NCBI RefSeq assembly: GCF_008180195.1
Contig: NZ_VTAV01000011.1
Location: 100,355 to 164,354 of the forward strand
DNA from: Sphingobacterium phlebotomi
Lineage (GTDB): Bacteria > Bacteroidota > Bacteroidia > Sphingobacteriales > Sphingobacteriaceae
Direction of reading: 5' to 3'
DNA length: 64,000 nt
Part shown: positions 51,260 to 60,225 of the stretch, in pieces
How the letters are laid out: every line of letters starts with the position of its first letter
Numbering within the stretch: the stretch's first letter is position 1
Translations under genes and position numbers: made by a program
The notes under the pieces: model-generated
The model's database searches: none
What the model was told of the DNA's origin: nothing
Seen by the model: the letters and a program-made list of their open reading frames with translations, nothing else

Positions 51260-52459
51260 CTATTCTTTTATACTGAGTATTTTGACGACTTCGTTGGTGT
51301 CTTTATCGTAATCTACAGTGTCAAAACTGAAACCGAATAAGTTAAAGAAATCTTTGCGGTAGCCGGCTATATCGGAGATTTGTTCCAGATTTTCTGTTGT
51401 AATCTGTTTCCATAATTTCGCGACTTCCGTTTGTACATCTTCCCGCATTTCCCAATCGTCCACCCGGATACGACCTTTTTCATCTAATGGAATTTCTCCG
51501 TTAGCATAGAGACGCTCCGCAAATAATCGCTGCATTTGTTCGATCGTACCTTCGTGTATACCTTTCTCTTTCATAACTTTATAGAGTAAAGAGATGTAGA
51601 GTGGGACAACGGGAATAGCAGAACTTGATTGTGTTACCAATGCTTTATTAACGGAAACATAACTAATACCGCCTATACCTTCCAATAGATCGTTGAGAAC
51701 TGGCACAGTACCTTCCAGATCATCTTTTGCCCTGCCGATGGTACCGTTTCGATAAATCGGATAAGTAAGCTCTGGTCCTATATAGGAATAAGCAACTGTC
51801 TTTACGCCGTCTGCCAATACACCTGCATCTTTCAGCTGCTCTATCCAAAACTTCCAATCTTCCCCCCCCATAACCGCAATGGTTTTATTGATGTCTTCTT
51901 CACTTTCGACAGGTTGGATGGAAATGTCTGAAACAACACCAGAGTGGAAATCTACCGTTTTATCGGTAAAAACTTGTCCGATAGGTTTCAAGACAGAAGT
52001 ATAGGCTACACCGGTTTTAGGATGCGTCCGGCGCGGAGAAGCCAATGAATATACAACCAAATCCACTTGTCCAAGATCTTCCTTAATCAGATCGATAGTT
52101 TGCCTTTTTATTTCATCTGAAAAGGCATCACCATTGATGCTTTTTGCATAAAGTCCAGCAGCATGCGCCTCGTTTTCAAAAGCAGCCGTATTATACCAAC
52201 CGGCTGTACCTGGCTTACCTGGTGCGGCTGGTTTTTCAAAGAATACGCCAATCGTGGCAGCGTCGGTACCAAAGGCAGCCGTAATACGTGAAGCCAAACC
52301 AAAACCGGTAGATGCACCGATTACCAAAACTTTTTTAGGACCGTTTTCTATTTTGCCCTTGGATTTCACATGGTCTATCTGTTGCTTAACATGTTGTGCA
52401 GTTCCTTCTGGGTGCGAGGTTAAGCAGATAAAGCCTCTTACACGGGGTTGTATAATCAT
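51260..52459 (-). CDS. fabV: Enoyl-[ACP]/trans-2-enoyl-CoA reductase FabV
   Basis: NADH-dependent enoyl reductase closing the fatty-acid elongation cycle; FabV is the triclosan-resistant type. 399 residues: MIIQPRVRGFICLTSHPEGTAQHV at the N-terminus, coenzyme motif VLVIGASTGFGLASRI, and the catalytic Tyr-x8-Lys in YRNGTIGRAK. A run of eight C on the plus strand (51862-51869) encodes Gly-Gly of VMGGEDW. Promoter TATATTTG at 52491-52498 (minus). Confidence 0.96.
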   Translation of the reverse strand: MIIQPRVRGFICLTSHPEGTAQHVKQQIDHVKSKGKIENGPKKVLVIGASTGFGLASRITAAFGTDAATIGVFFEKPAAPGKPGTAGWYNTAAFENEAHAAGLYAKSINGDAFSDEIKRQTIDLIKEDLGQVDLVVYSLASPRRTHPKTGVAYTSVLKPIGQVFTDKTVDFHSGVVSDISIQPVESEEDINKTIAVMGGEDWKFWIEQLKDAGVLADGVKTVAYSYIGPELTYPIYRNGTIGRAKDDLEGTVPVLNDLLEGIGGISYVSVNKALVTQSSSAIPVVPLYISLLYKVMKEKGIHEGTIEQMQRLFAERLYANGEIPLDEKGRIRVDDWEMREDVQTEVAKLWKQITTENLEQISDIAGYRKDFFNLFGFSFDTVDYDKDTNEVVKILSIKE

Positions 52460-52490
52460 ATCGTTTTCTATTCTATTTCAAATAATACCG

Positions 52491-52498
52491 CAAATATA
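52491..52498 (-). promoter_or_regulatory. fabV -7 promoter box
   Basis: Minus-strand TATATTTG, exact TAnnTTTG, about 32 nt before the fabV start. Confidence 0.4.
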
Positions 52499-52590
52499 AT
52501 AATTATTAGCCATAGGCTATAAACCGCAAGCCAATGGGCTCTCCCAGTTAGGATAATGAAAGTGCTTGATACCTACAGCTTAAGGCTGTT

Positions 52591-53613
52591 TTACAATAAA
52601 TTAATATTTTGTAATGCCAACAGGTCTCGTTGTTCATGATCCCATATACTTACTTGTACTTCGCCGATATGCGCTTTTTTAAGCATAAACATACAAACAC
52701 GTGATTGACCGATACCGCCACCGATAGATGGGGGAAGCTGATCGTTTAATAACATGGTATGAAAGGGGAGTTTTGCTCGTTCTAAGCTACTTCTGAGTTC
52801 CAGTTGGTGCAGCAGTGCTTTTTTATCGACCCGAATCCCCATGGAAGAAAGTTCAAACGCCGTATGTAAGATAGGATTCCATACCAATATATCGCCATTT
52901 AAACCGCTGTGTCCATTTTCATTATCGGTGCTCCAGTCATCGTAATCGGCTGCACGCCCGTCATGGGGAAATCCGTTACTAAGCTCGCCTCCGATACCAT
53001 AGATAAAGACAGCACCATATTCACGGACAATTGCATTTTCCCGTTCCTTTGGGGTTAAATCTGGGTATTTCGCCAAGAGTTCTTCGGAAGCAATGAAATG
53101 AATATCCTTAGGAAGTACAGCCTGTTTTTCAGGATATCGTTGCGCTACTTTGCGTTCTGTTTCATAAAGCGCTTGATAGATCTTTAATACGGTATCTTTT
53201 AAATAAGTTAACGTGCGATTTTGGCTGTCGATATGTTTTTCCCAGTCCCATTGGTCTACATAGATAGAATGGATGGGGCTATAGTCTTCATCTGGGCGTA
53301 AAGCACGCATATCGGTCAATATGCCTTCTCCGGAATGTATTTCCAATTCTTTTAATCGCACCCTTTTCCATTTAGCTAAGGAATGTACGACTACAGCACG
53401 CTGTTCATTTAATGATTTAATAGGAAACCCTACGGGGCGTTCGATGCCATTGAGATCATCATTTATCCCCGTACCGTCCAATACGACCAAAGGCGAGGAA
53501 ACAGGAATGAGATTTAATGCCTGAATTAGTTTCTGCGAAAAAATGTCCTTAACAAACGTAATAGCTTGTTCCGTTTTTAGTAAGTTACGTCCCATAAAAA
53601 TGTTAGCGCTCAA
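52591..53613 (-). CDS. asnA: Aspartate--ammonia ligase
   Basis: Ammonia-dependent asparagine synthetase of the class II aminoacyl-tRNA synthetase fold. 340 residues with strong family motifs: VVHSLAKWKR, MRALRPDED, SIYVDQWDWEK, DYDDWS, GLNGDILVWNP, FELSSMGIRVD and GGGIGQSR. Slightly longer N-terminus than E. coli AsnA. -7 box TATTTTTG at 53664-53671 (minus). Stand-alone gene. Confidence 0.97.
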   Translation of the reverse strand: MSANIFMGRNLLKTEQAITFVKDIFSQKLIQALNLIPVSSPLVVLDGTGINDDLNGIERPVGFPIKSLNEQRAVVVHSLAKWKRVRLKELEIHSGEGILTDMRALRPDEDYSPIHSIYVDQWDWEKHIDSQNRTLTYLKDTVLKIYQALYETERKVAQRYPEKQAVLPKDIHFIASEELLAKYPDLTPKERENAIVREYGAVFIYGIGGELSNGFPHDGRAADYDDWSTDNENGHSGLNGDILVWNPILHTAFELSSMGIRVDKKALLHQLELRSSLERAKLPFHTMLLNDQLPPSIGGGIGQSRVCMFMLKKAHIGEVQVSIWDHEQRDLLALQNINLL

Positions 53614-53716
53614 AATATCATAATCCAGTTATTGAAGATTGATATTTTTTTAAATTTTATAAGCAAAAATAAAGGTTTTATTAACAAAACAAATGATGTT
53701 TTGAAAATTTTACTAA

Positions 53717-53746
53717 AAAAGGGAATTGTTCGTACAATTCCCTTTT
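53717..53746 (-). terminator. Terminator of the A-type carrier gene
   Basis: Perfect 13-bp stem AAAAGGGAATTGT/ACAATTCCCTTTT with 4-nt loop; A6 on its left (53715-53720) is a U-tract on the minus strand. Confidence 0.88.
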
Positions 53747-53768
53747 AATAAGGTGCTGTAGAATAGGG

Positions 53769-54104
53769 CTATACGGAGAAACTCTCCCCGCATGCACAGG
53801 TACGGGATGCATTAGGGTTATGAAATTCAAACCCTTTACCTGTAAGTCCATCCGAGTAATCCAGCTCTGTTCCTGCTAAGTAAAGGTAAGATTTTATGTC
53901 TAAACAAATCTTAATACCTTTATCTTCACAAAACTGGTCTCCTTTTTTTTCTTCATTGTCAAACGATAGTTTGTAGGAAAGACCAGAACATCCGCCACTT
54001 TCCACTGAAACACGCACAAAGTAGCTGGGGTCGTAATTTTCTTTCTGCATAATCTGCTCGATGCGCAGCTTTGCTTTATCTGTGATTGTTACCAATTCGT
54101 TCAT
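53769..54104 (-). CDS. A-type iron-sulfur carrier (IscA/SufA/ErpA family)
   Basis: 111-residue Fe-S carrier delivering clusters to apo-proteins. The three conserved cysteines are in SGGCSGLSY (about residue 38) and RTCACGESFSV (near 102 and 104). Lies 104 nt downstream of an IscS-type desulfurase on the same strand, so the two may be one unit. Which of IscA, SufA or ErpA it equals cannot be told. Confidence 0.93.
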   Translation of the reverse strand: MNELVTITDKAKLRIEQIMQKENYDPSYFVRVSVESGGCSGLSYKLSFDNEEKKGDQFCEDKGIKICLDIKSYLYLAGTELDYSDGLTGKGFEFHNPNASRTCACGESFSV

Positions 54105-54208
54105 CGTTTTCCTTTCTTGAGTTTACAAAAATCGTTATTCTTTTTTTTACTTCCAATTTTTAGTGGTTGAACGAATGTCAAAAATTGATAAACACATCGC
54201 GAAAAGCA

Positions 54209-55381
54209 TCAATCAATGACCCCCTCTTTAAAAAGCTGCCAAATGGGAGAAGAGGAGCGGAGGCGCTGAACGGTTTGAGCAAGATCGTTTACCGTTTGTT
54301 CCACGTCCGTTCTTGTGGTGAATTTACTAAAACTAAAACGGATACTAGCGAAAGCGTCATCATCACGGACACCCATCGCTTTTAATACATGGGATGGATC
54401 CAAAAGACCGGAGGTACAGGCAGATCCTGAAGAAAGTGCGATATGGGGGAGGGCGGTCATGAGTTCAGCGGCTTTGATGTGTCGAAAGGCGATGAAACTG
54501 GTATTGTTTAATCGTGAAACCTGTTCGCCATGAATAATGACTTCCGGAATTTTAAGCCTAATCTGATCCTCTAAATAATCACGGTATTGGCGGATCTCCG
54601 GATGGGAATTGGCTATTTCTAACGCTTTTCCACATCCTACGATACTTGGAACATCCAATGTCCCTCCACGGAAGCCATTTTCCTGCTGGCCACCGGATAT
54701 TAACGGCGGTATCTGTATAGGCTTACGTTTGCGACGTACATATAATGCCCCCACACCTTTAGGGCCGTGGAATTTATGTGCACTAAAGGTGAGGATGTCA
54801 ATAGGTATTTGTTTTAAGTTTACTTCTTGTTTCGCAACCAGCTGTGTAGCATCGCAGAAAAACAAGACGTCCTTTTCCTGGCAGATATGTGCAATAGCAG
54901 AGATAGGGTGTACCACACCTGATTCGTTATTTGCGGCCATGATACATACCAGTATGGTATCTGGTCGTATACTATCTCGGAGTAACTGTAAATCTAATTC
55001 CCCGCTTTGACTGACGGGTAGGTAGGTGATTTCGATACCGTTCCGCTCTAATTGGGAACAGGTTGTCAAGACCGTCTTATGTTCAGTTTGGCAGGTAATT
55101 ATGTGTTTTCCTTTTCGGACGTAAGCATAGGCTATTCCTCGAAGTACCGTGTTGATTCCTTCCGTTGCCCCGGAGTTAAAGAAAATCTCACTGTCTTTCA
55201 CATCGAATTTTTGTGCAATTTGTTGGCGCGCTAAAGCTACGGCTTGGTTGGCTTCACGCCCGATACGATGCTGAACGCTGGAGGCATTCCCGTAAGATTC
55301 CTGTAGGAAGGGAAGCATAGCATCTAAAACCTGGGGATCTATTTTCGTAGTGGCGTTGTTGTCCAAGTATATCCATGACAT
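54209..55381 (-). CDS. Cysteine desulfurase, IscS/NifS type (group I)
   Basis: PLP-dependent desulfurase, 390 residues: MSWIYLDNNATT, NSGATEGIN, PLP lysine K203 in SAHKFHGPKG and active-site C322 on the mobile loop SSGSACTSG. This is the group I enzyme, distinct from SufS at 10.8 kb. No IscU scaffold is adjacent; roles may include tRNA thiolation or general sulfur supply. A 48-residue ORF lies 42 nt upstream on the same strand. Confidence 0.94.
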   Translation of the reverse strand: MSWIYLDNNATTKIDPQVLDAMLPFLQESYGNASSVQHRIGREANQAVALARQQIAQKFDVKDSEIFFNSGATEGINTVLRGIAYAYVRKGKHIITCQTEHKTVLTTCSQLERNGIEITYLPVSQSGELDLQLLRDSIRPDTILVCIMAANNESGVVHPISAIAHICQEKDVLFFCDATQLVAKQEVNLKQIPIDILTFSAHKFHGPKGVGALYVRRKRKPIQIPPLISGGQQENGFRGGTLDVPSIVGCGKALEIANSHPEIRQYRDYLEDQIRLKIPEVIIHGEQVSRLNNTSFIAFRHIKAAELMTALPHIALSSGSACTSGLLDPSHVLKAMGVRDDDAFASIRFSFSKFTTRTDVEQTVNDLAQTVQRLRSSSPIWQLFKEGVID

Positions 55382-55423
55382 AAGGTTAAAGATAAGGAAA
55401 AAGGTTTGTTTCTATCAAAAATA

Positions 55424-55570
55424 TCAATCCAAAGAGCGCGTAAGAACATAATAGCGATAAGCCAGCAAGGCCTGTTCCCATTTAGTCAATTTACCGGGGT
55501 CTTTTCCTGATAATTTAGGTAATACCACTTTATTCAGTTTGTTCAAAAGACGGAAAATACTTTTTGCCAT
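55424..55570 (-). CDS. Small basic 48-residue protein upstream of cysteine desulfurase gene
   Basis: ATG at 55570, stop at 55424. The peptide begins MAKSIFRLLNKLNKVVLPKL and ends ALLAYRYYVLTRSLD; it is lysine/leucine-rich with good codon quality and no stop interruption. It lies between the glpT terminator and the desulfurase gene, in the same direction, 42 nt from the latter, so it is the likely first gene of that unit. Function unknown; I judge it real from context and composition. Confidence 0.6.
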   Translation of the reverse strand: MAKSIFRLLNKLNKVVLPKLSGKDPGKLTKWEQALLAYRYYVLTRSLD

Positions 55571-55601
55571 GACACTTTCTATTTGGACTACAATATAGAA
55601 T

Positions 55602-55643
55602 AAACAAACAGCTCGATAAAACGTTTTATCGAGCTGTTTGTTT
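55602..55643 (-). terminator. Perfect 42-nt palindrome, terminator of glp operon
   Basis: AAACAAACAGCTCGATAAAAC (55602-55622, on plus 21 nt) is followed directly by its exact reverse complement (55623-55643). It would fold to about a 19-bp stem with a 4-nt loop, with T-rich minus-strand 3' flank, immediately downstream of glpT. Confidence 0.8.
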
Positions 55644-55664
55644 CGGAAGATACATCCTTCTTAA

Positions 55665-57002
55665 CTATCGCTGTAGAAGAACTTTCTCCCTGTTCCAGGT
55701 AAAGGCGGTGAACAAAATTGCCAATACACAAGATAATAATATGATTTCAAAACTGGCGTTCCAGCCACTGTGGTCTACGACAGCTCCAAGTGCTGCATTC
55801 GCCAACAGATCGCCAATAAAATAGCCGAACAACCCAGTTAGTCCCGCTGCGGTACCTGCGGCTTTTTTGGGTACCAGATCCAATGCTTGTACGCCAATGA
55901 GCATTACCGGTCCATAAATTAGGAAGCCGATAGCCCATAAAGAACCATTTACAAGCCAAGTTGTTTCTCCGGGAGTTACCCAATAAAGAAATACCGCCAG
56001 TAAAGTGATCGCCATATAGATTATCGTGACAGGGGCACGGCGTCCTTTGAAGAGCTTATCGCTCATTAATCCGCACAGGATGGTGCCGGGTATAGCTGCA
56101 AGTTCATAAATGGAAGCGGACCAGGTCGCTTCGGATGCCGTGAAATGTTTGGCCTCTTGCAGATAGGTCGGTGCCCAGTTGATAATTCCGTTACGAACCA
56201 AATAGACAAAAGCATTGGCAATAGCTATAAACCACAACATTTTATTGTTAAAAACATATTTAAAAAAGATATCCTTTGCACTAAATTCTTTTTCCTGCGA
56301 TTTGTCATACGTTTTGGGGTAATCGTTGTTATATTCCTCAATAGGTGGAAGACCACACGATTGAGGGGTATCGCGTACGAGCAAAATCGACACGAAAGCT
56401 ACTAGTATTGCCGCTAAACCCGGAAAATAAAGACGTGCCTGCCAATCCATAAACAATTCAACACCAAGTATAGCCAACGGACCCACTAAAAAACCACCTA
56501 CATTATGTGCAAGGTTCCAGATCGACATGGCGGTACCCCGTTCCTTAATAGAATACCAGTGTACCACCACACGGCCACATGCCGGCCAGCCCATACCTTG
56601 TACCCAACCGTTGATAAATAGAAGAGCGAATATGATTCCTATAGACGACGTGGCAAAGGGCGAGAAGCCCATAAATATCATGGTTAAGGCAGAAAGGACC
56701 AACCCTGTTGCCAGAAAATACCGGGCATTACTTCGATCGGAAACATTGCCCATGAGAAATTTGCTCAGACCATAAGCAATCGATATGGCTGACATGGCAA
56801 AACCCAATTCAGCCTTGCTATAGCCTAACGAATCCTGTAGGTCTTTGACAGCAAATGAAAAATTCTTGCGAACGAAATAATATGCAGCATATCCTATAAA
56901 TATGCCGATGAATACTTGCAGGCGTAACTTTTTATATTCGGCATCTACTTTATCGGCTGGTAATTGCGGTTTGTGTATCGCTGGCTTGAAAATATTAAAC
57001 AT
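55665..57002 (-). CDS. glpT: Glycerol-3-phosphate:phosphate antiporter GlpT
   Basis: MFS organophosphate antiporter, 445 residues, 12 hydrophobic spans. Motifs: YAAYYFVRKNFSFAVKDL (early), GYSKAELGFAMSAISIAYGLSKFLMGNVSDRSNAR, VQGMGWPACGRVVVHWYS and GPVMLIGVQALDLVPKKAAGTAAGLTGLFGY. Basic residues for phosphate binding are present (RK near 44). Last gene of the glp operon, 16 nt after glpQ, which releases its substrate. Confidence 0.95.
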   Translation of the reverse strand: MFNIFKPAIHKPQLPADKVDAEYKKLRLQVFIGIFIGYAAYYFVRKNFSFAVKDLQDSLGYSKAELGFAMSAISIAYGLSKFLMGNVSDRSNARYFLATGLVLSALTMIFMGFSPFATSSIGIIFALLFINGWVQGMGWPACGRVVVHWYSIKERGTAMSIWNLAHNVGGFLVGPLAILGVELFMDWQARLYFPGLAAILVAFVSILLVRDTPQSCGLPPIEEYNNDYPKTYDKSQEKEFSAKDIFFKYVFNNKMLWFIAIANAFVYLVRNGIINWAPTYLQEAKHFTASEATWSASIYELAAIPGTILCGLMSDKLFKGRRAPVTIIYMAITLLAVFLYWVTPGETTWLVNGSLWAIGFLIYGPVMLIGVQALDLVPKKAAGTAAGLTGLFGYFIGDLLANAALGAVVDHSGWNASFEIILLSCVLAILFTAFTWNREKVLLQR

Positions 57003-57018
57003 AGATTCTTGGTTCTTG

Positions 57019-57918
57019 TTAAAATAAGTTAGGGTAATCGCTAATAATGCCGTCCACTTGAAGAGTTTCCATTTTTTCTATTTCTTTTTTATCATTCACC
57101 GTCCACGGAATAATCTTGATACCGGTTTTACGGGCGTCTTTGACGAAGTTGGGTGTAACCAACGAATAATGTGGGCTAATGATGAAAGGACTGTATCCTA
57201 ATTCGTCTACGAGTTCCGTTATTGATTTTTTGTTTCTCTCTCCAATCAGATAAGATGTTTTTACCTGGGGATAGACCCGATTGATATATTGGATGGTACG
57301 TTTATCAAAGGATTGTATAACTGTTCTAGAAGCTATCCCTTTGTCGATGATGACTTGCAGTAGCCGATCAGAAAATTCCTGAGGATCAGGATGGTATTCA
57401 CCGTCTTTTCCCTCTTTACTCTTTGTTTCGATGTTGTAATACATCGGTGTATTTCTTTTTTCTTTCGCGTAATTTTCGGCCTCATCGATAAGGTCGGACA
57501 ATAACGAAATGCTTGTTGGCACTTTCTTCTGGTCGGGAAAGTCTTCGTAGAATTTACTTCCAATATCAAATTGGGCTAAATCGGCATAATTGTAATGGTA
57601 GATGATTCCTTTGTTGTCTTTTCCAGAAAGAGGCTTACCGTTCGTATATTGAACAAATTTTGGGTTTAAATAATGGTCGTGATACACCACAACCTTATTG
57701 TCTTTTGTAAGGTGACAATCCATTTCCAGTGTAGTAACTTTTGGCAGATCAATCGCTGTTTTCATAGCACCAATGGAGTTCTCCGGATAAAGCCCTCGTG
57801 CACCTCGATGCCCCTCATAAGAGAATGTGGGGAATGAAGACAAAGAACCACAAGCACTGCATAAAATTAGGGCGCCCATGGCGAGGGTTGTCTTAAAATG
57901 TTTTTTCTTTATAGTCAT
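57019..57918 (-). CDS. glpQ: Glycerophosphodiester phosphodiesterase, lipoprotein
   Basis: Hydrolyses glycerophosphodiesters to G3P and alcohol in the periplasm. ATG at 57918 gives a lipoprotein signal ending ILCSAC (Cys near residue 23). GDPD catalytic motif YEGHRGARGLYPENS, then EMDCHLTKDNKVVVYHDHYLNPK with the metal-binding Glu/Asp and His. About 299 residues. An upstream TTG (57927) is unlikely. Supplies G3P to GlpT, encoded next. Confidence 0.94.
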   Translation of the reverse strand: MTIKKKHFKTTLAMGALILCSACGSLSSFPTFSYEGHRGARGLYPENSIGAMKTAIDLPKVTTLEMDCHLTKDNKVVVYHDHYLNPKFVQYTNGKPLSGKDNKGIIYHYNYADLAQFDIGSKFYEDFPDQKKVPTSISLLSDLIDEAENYAKEKRNTPMYYNIETKSKEGKDGEYHPDPQEFSDRLLQVIIDKGIASRTVIQSFDKRTIQYINRVYPQVKTSYLIGERNKKSITELVDELGYSPFIISPHYSLVTPNFVKDARKTGIKIIPWTVNDKKEIEKMETLQVDGIISDYPNLF

Positions 57919-57949
57919 TCTTCGCAATATAGAAATTGGTATCAGTATG

Positions 57950-58681
57950 TTAGTAAAGAGCTAGATAAAGGGTGCAGGCTATAAGCGCACCGAGGATAGG
58001 GCCAACGATCGGTACCCAGGCATAAGCCATATCAAAAGATGCTTTATTTCGAATAGGAAGGATAGCATGCATGATACGTGGACCTAAGTCGCGCGCAGGA
58101 TTTATAGCGTAGCCCGTTGTACCACCTAACGAAAGACCAATTACCCATACCAGAAAAGCAACTGGAATCGCGCCTATAGAACCTAAACCGATAGGCGTGG
58201 TTTCTTCTCCCCCAAGTGATGCATCCGTGAAATGCAAAATGGTAAATATAAGAACGAACGTACCTACAATTTCACTGACGAGATTGATGGGCAGGTTTCG
58301 GATTGCCGGTGCGGTGCAAAATACTGCTTGCTTTGCTCCGGCATCTTCCGTTTGAGAAAAATGATCTTTATATATTAACCATACCAAAAAAGCACCGGTC
58401 ATTGCACCTATAAGCTGTGCCGCCATATAGGATAAAGAAGTCGCTAAATCAAGTTTTCCGAGGGCAAGGTTGGCTATGGTAACTGCCCAATTCAAATGTG
58501 CACCACTATGAGGACCCGCAATAGTCACGCCCACAAATACGGCCATTGCCCAAGCTGTTGTGATGACCATCCAGCCACTGCTATTGCCTTTGGTGTCTTT
58601 TAATACGACATTTGCCACAACGCCTCCACCTAATAAAATCATGGAAGCTGTACCAATCAACTCTGCTAAAAAAGGTGTCAT
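57950..58681 (-). CDS. glpF: Glycerol uptake facilitator (aquaglyceroporin) with altered first NPA motif
   Basis: 243-residue MIP-family channel for glycerol diffusion, six spans plus two half-helices. The second NPA is canonical (NPARD 194-198; the Asp is typical of glycerol facilitators), but the first reads N64-W65-A66 (GAHLNWAVTIANL), with Trp for Pro. Asn and Ala are kept. In the glp operon between glpK and glpQ, so glycerol transport is still the expected role. Confidence 0.92.
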   Translation of the reverse strand: MTPFLAELIGTASMILLGGGVVANVVLKDTKGNSSGWMVITTAWAMAVFVGVTIAGPHSGAHLNWAVTIANLALGKLDLATSLSYMAAQLIGAMTGAFLVWLIYKDHFSQTEDAGAKQAVFCTAPAIRNLPINLVSEIVGTFVLIFTILHFTDASLGGEETTPIGLGSIGAIPVAFLVWVIGLSLGGTTGYAINPARDLGPRIMHAILPIRNKASFDMAYAWVPIVGPILGALIACTLYLALY

Positions 58682-58707
58682 AGTAATGAGATTAAAAAAG
58701 GATTATC

Positions 58708-60204
58708 TTATTTATAGTCTGCCCAGAACTTCGCGGTATCTGTCGCTCTTTTCCACTCCTGAAGTAGCGGTTGATATTTCTTTTTCTTGTCGGCAACAAA
58801 TGTTCTTTCCTCTTGCCACAAAGATTGCAATTGATCAATGTCCTTCCAAAAACCGACTGCTAACCCTGCCAGAAATGCTGCGCCCATCGCAGTTGTTTCC
58901 GTAATAGCCGGACGAATAACATTGGTTTTTAAAATGTCGGCCTGAAACTGCATGAGGAAACTATTTTGTGTGGCGCCCCCATCCACCCGAAGCTCGCGGA
59001 TTTTAGATTTGGAATCCAATTCCATTGCTTTGAGTATATCGTATGTTTGATAGGCAATACTTTCCAATGCCGCGCGTGCAATATGGGCATCATTCGAGCC
59101 ACGGGATAGTCCCAGTAATGTTCCTCTGGTGTTAGGATTCCAATGTGGTGCACCTAAGCCTGAAAATGCCGGAACTAAGTATACACCGTCCGTACTTTCT
59201 ACGCTCATGGCTAATTGCTCGATCTCACTCGCTTTTTTGATAATGCCCAATTCATCGCGTAACCATTGAACAACTGCTCCGCCGATGAAGATACTTCCTT
59301 CCAGAGCATAGTTGACCTCTTTGCCAATTTTCCACGCGATAGTCGTCACCAATTTGTGGGTGGAGATAACGGGTTTATTTCCAATATTCATCAGCAAAAA
59401 GCAACCTGTTCCGTACGTATTCTTTACCATGCCTTTTTGCGTACAAAGCTGGCCAAATAAAGCGGCCTGCTGATCGCCGGCAATACCAGCAATAGGGATC
59501 GGTCGAGCACCTAAAGTCGTGCTCGTTTCTCCATATATTTCCGAACTATCGCATACGGTAGGCAACATGGATGCAGGAATATCAAAGATATCCAGGAGCT
59601 CTTCGTCCCACGCTAACGTGTGCATGTTGAAGAGCAGTGTACGGGATGCATTGGTGACGTCTGTAATATGTTTGTTGCCGTCGGTCAGGTTATAGACAAG
59701 CCAAGAATCTATTGTCCCAAAAGCTAACTCACCCTTTTCGGCCAATTTGCGTGCTCCTTTGACATGCGTAAGAATCCAATTGATTTTGGAAGCTGAAAAA
59801 TAAGCATCGATTAAGAGGCCGGTTTTTTCTTGTATAGTGTTGGCCAAGCCCTTTTCTACAATTGACTGGCAATAGGCTGCGGTACGTCTGTCTTGCCAAA
59901 CAATAGCATGATGTATAGGCTCGCCGGTTTTTCGATTCCAAACAACCGTTGTTTCACGTTGATTGGTTATGCCAATGGCTTTAATGGCCTCCAATTTTAT
60001 ATTAGCTTTTGCAATAACTTCGGTTAATACACTAAGCTGTGACGACCATATTTCCTGCGCATCATGTTCAACCCAACCCGACTGAGGAAATATTTGTGTA
60101 AATTCCTTTTGAGCGATATTTTCAATTTCACCTTTTTTATTGAAAAGGATCGCTCTGGAACTTGTCGTACCTTGGTCTAGCGCTAAAATAAATTCTTTTT
60201 TCAT
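58708..60204 (-). CDS. glpK: Glycerol kinase
   Basis: FGGY-family kinase making sn-glycerol-3-phosphate. 498 residues: [15 protein letters not shown] (phosphate-binding), [32 protein letters not shown], and C-terminal [21 protein letters not shown] plus [10 protein letters not shown]. 26 nt upstream of glpF and 21 nt downstream of glpD, giving channel-kinase coupling. Confidence 0.97.
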   Translation of the reverse strand: MKKEFILALDQGTTSSRAILFNKKGEIENIAQKEFTQIFPQSGWVEHDAQEIWSSQLSVLTEVIAKANIKLEAIKAIGITNQRETTVVWNRKTGEPIHHAIVWQDRRTAAYCQSIVEKGLANTIQEKTGLLIDAYFSASKINWILTHVKGARKLAEKGELAFGTIDSWLVYNLTDGNKHITDVTNASRTLLFNMHTLAWDEELLDIFDIPASMLPTVCDSSEIYGETSTTLGARPIPIAGIAGDQQAALFGQLCTQKGMVKNTYGTGCFLLMNIGNKPVISTHKLVTTIAWKIGKEVNYALEGSIFIGGAVVQWLRDELGIIKKASEIEQLAMSVESTDGVYLVPAFSGLGAPHWNPNTRGTLLGLSRGSNDAHIARAALESIAYQTYDILKAMELDSKSKIRELRVDGGATQNSFLMQFQADILKTNVIRPAITETTAMGAAFLAGLAVGFWKDIDQLQSLWQEERTFVADKKKKYQPLLQEWKRATDTAKFWADYK

Positions 60205-60225
60205 CCGAATAACATGTTTAAGGCT

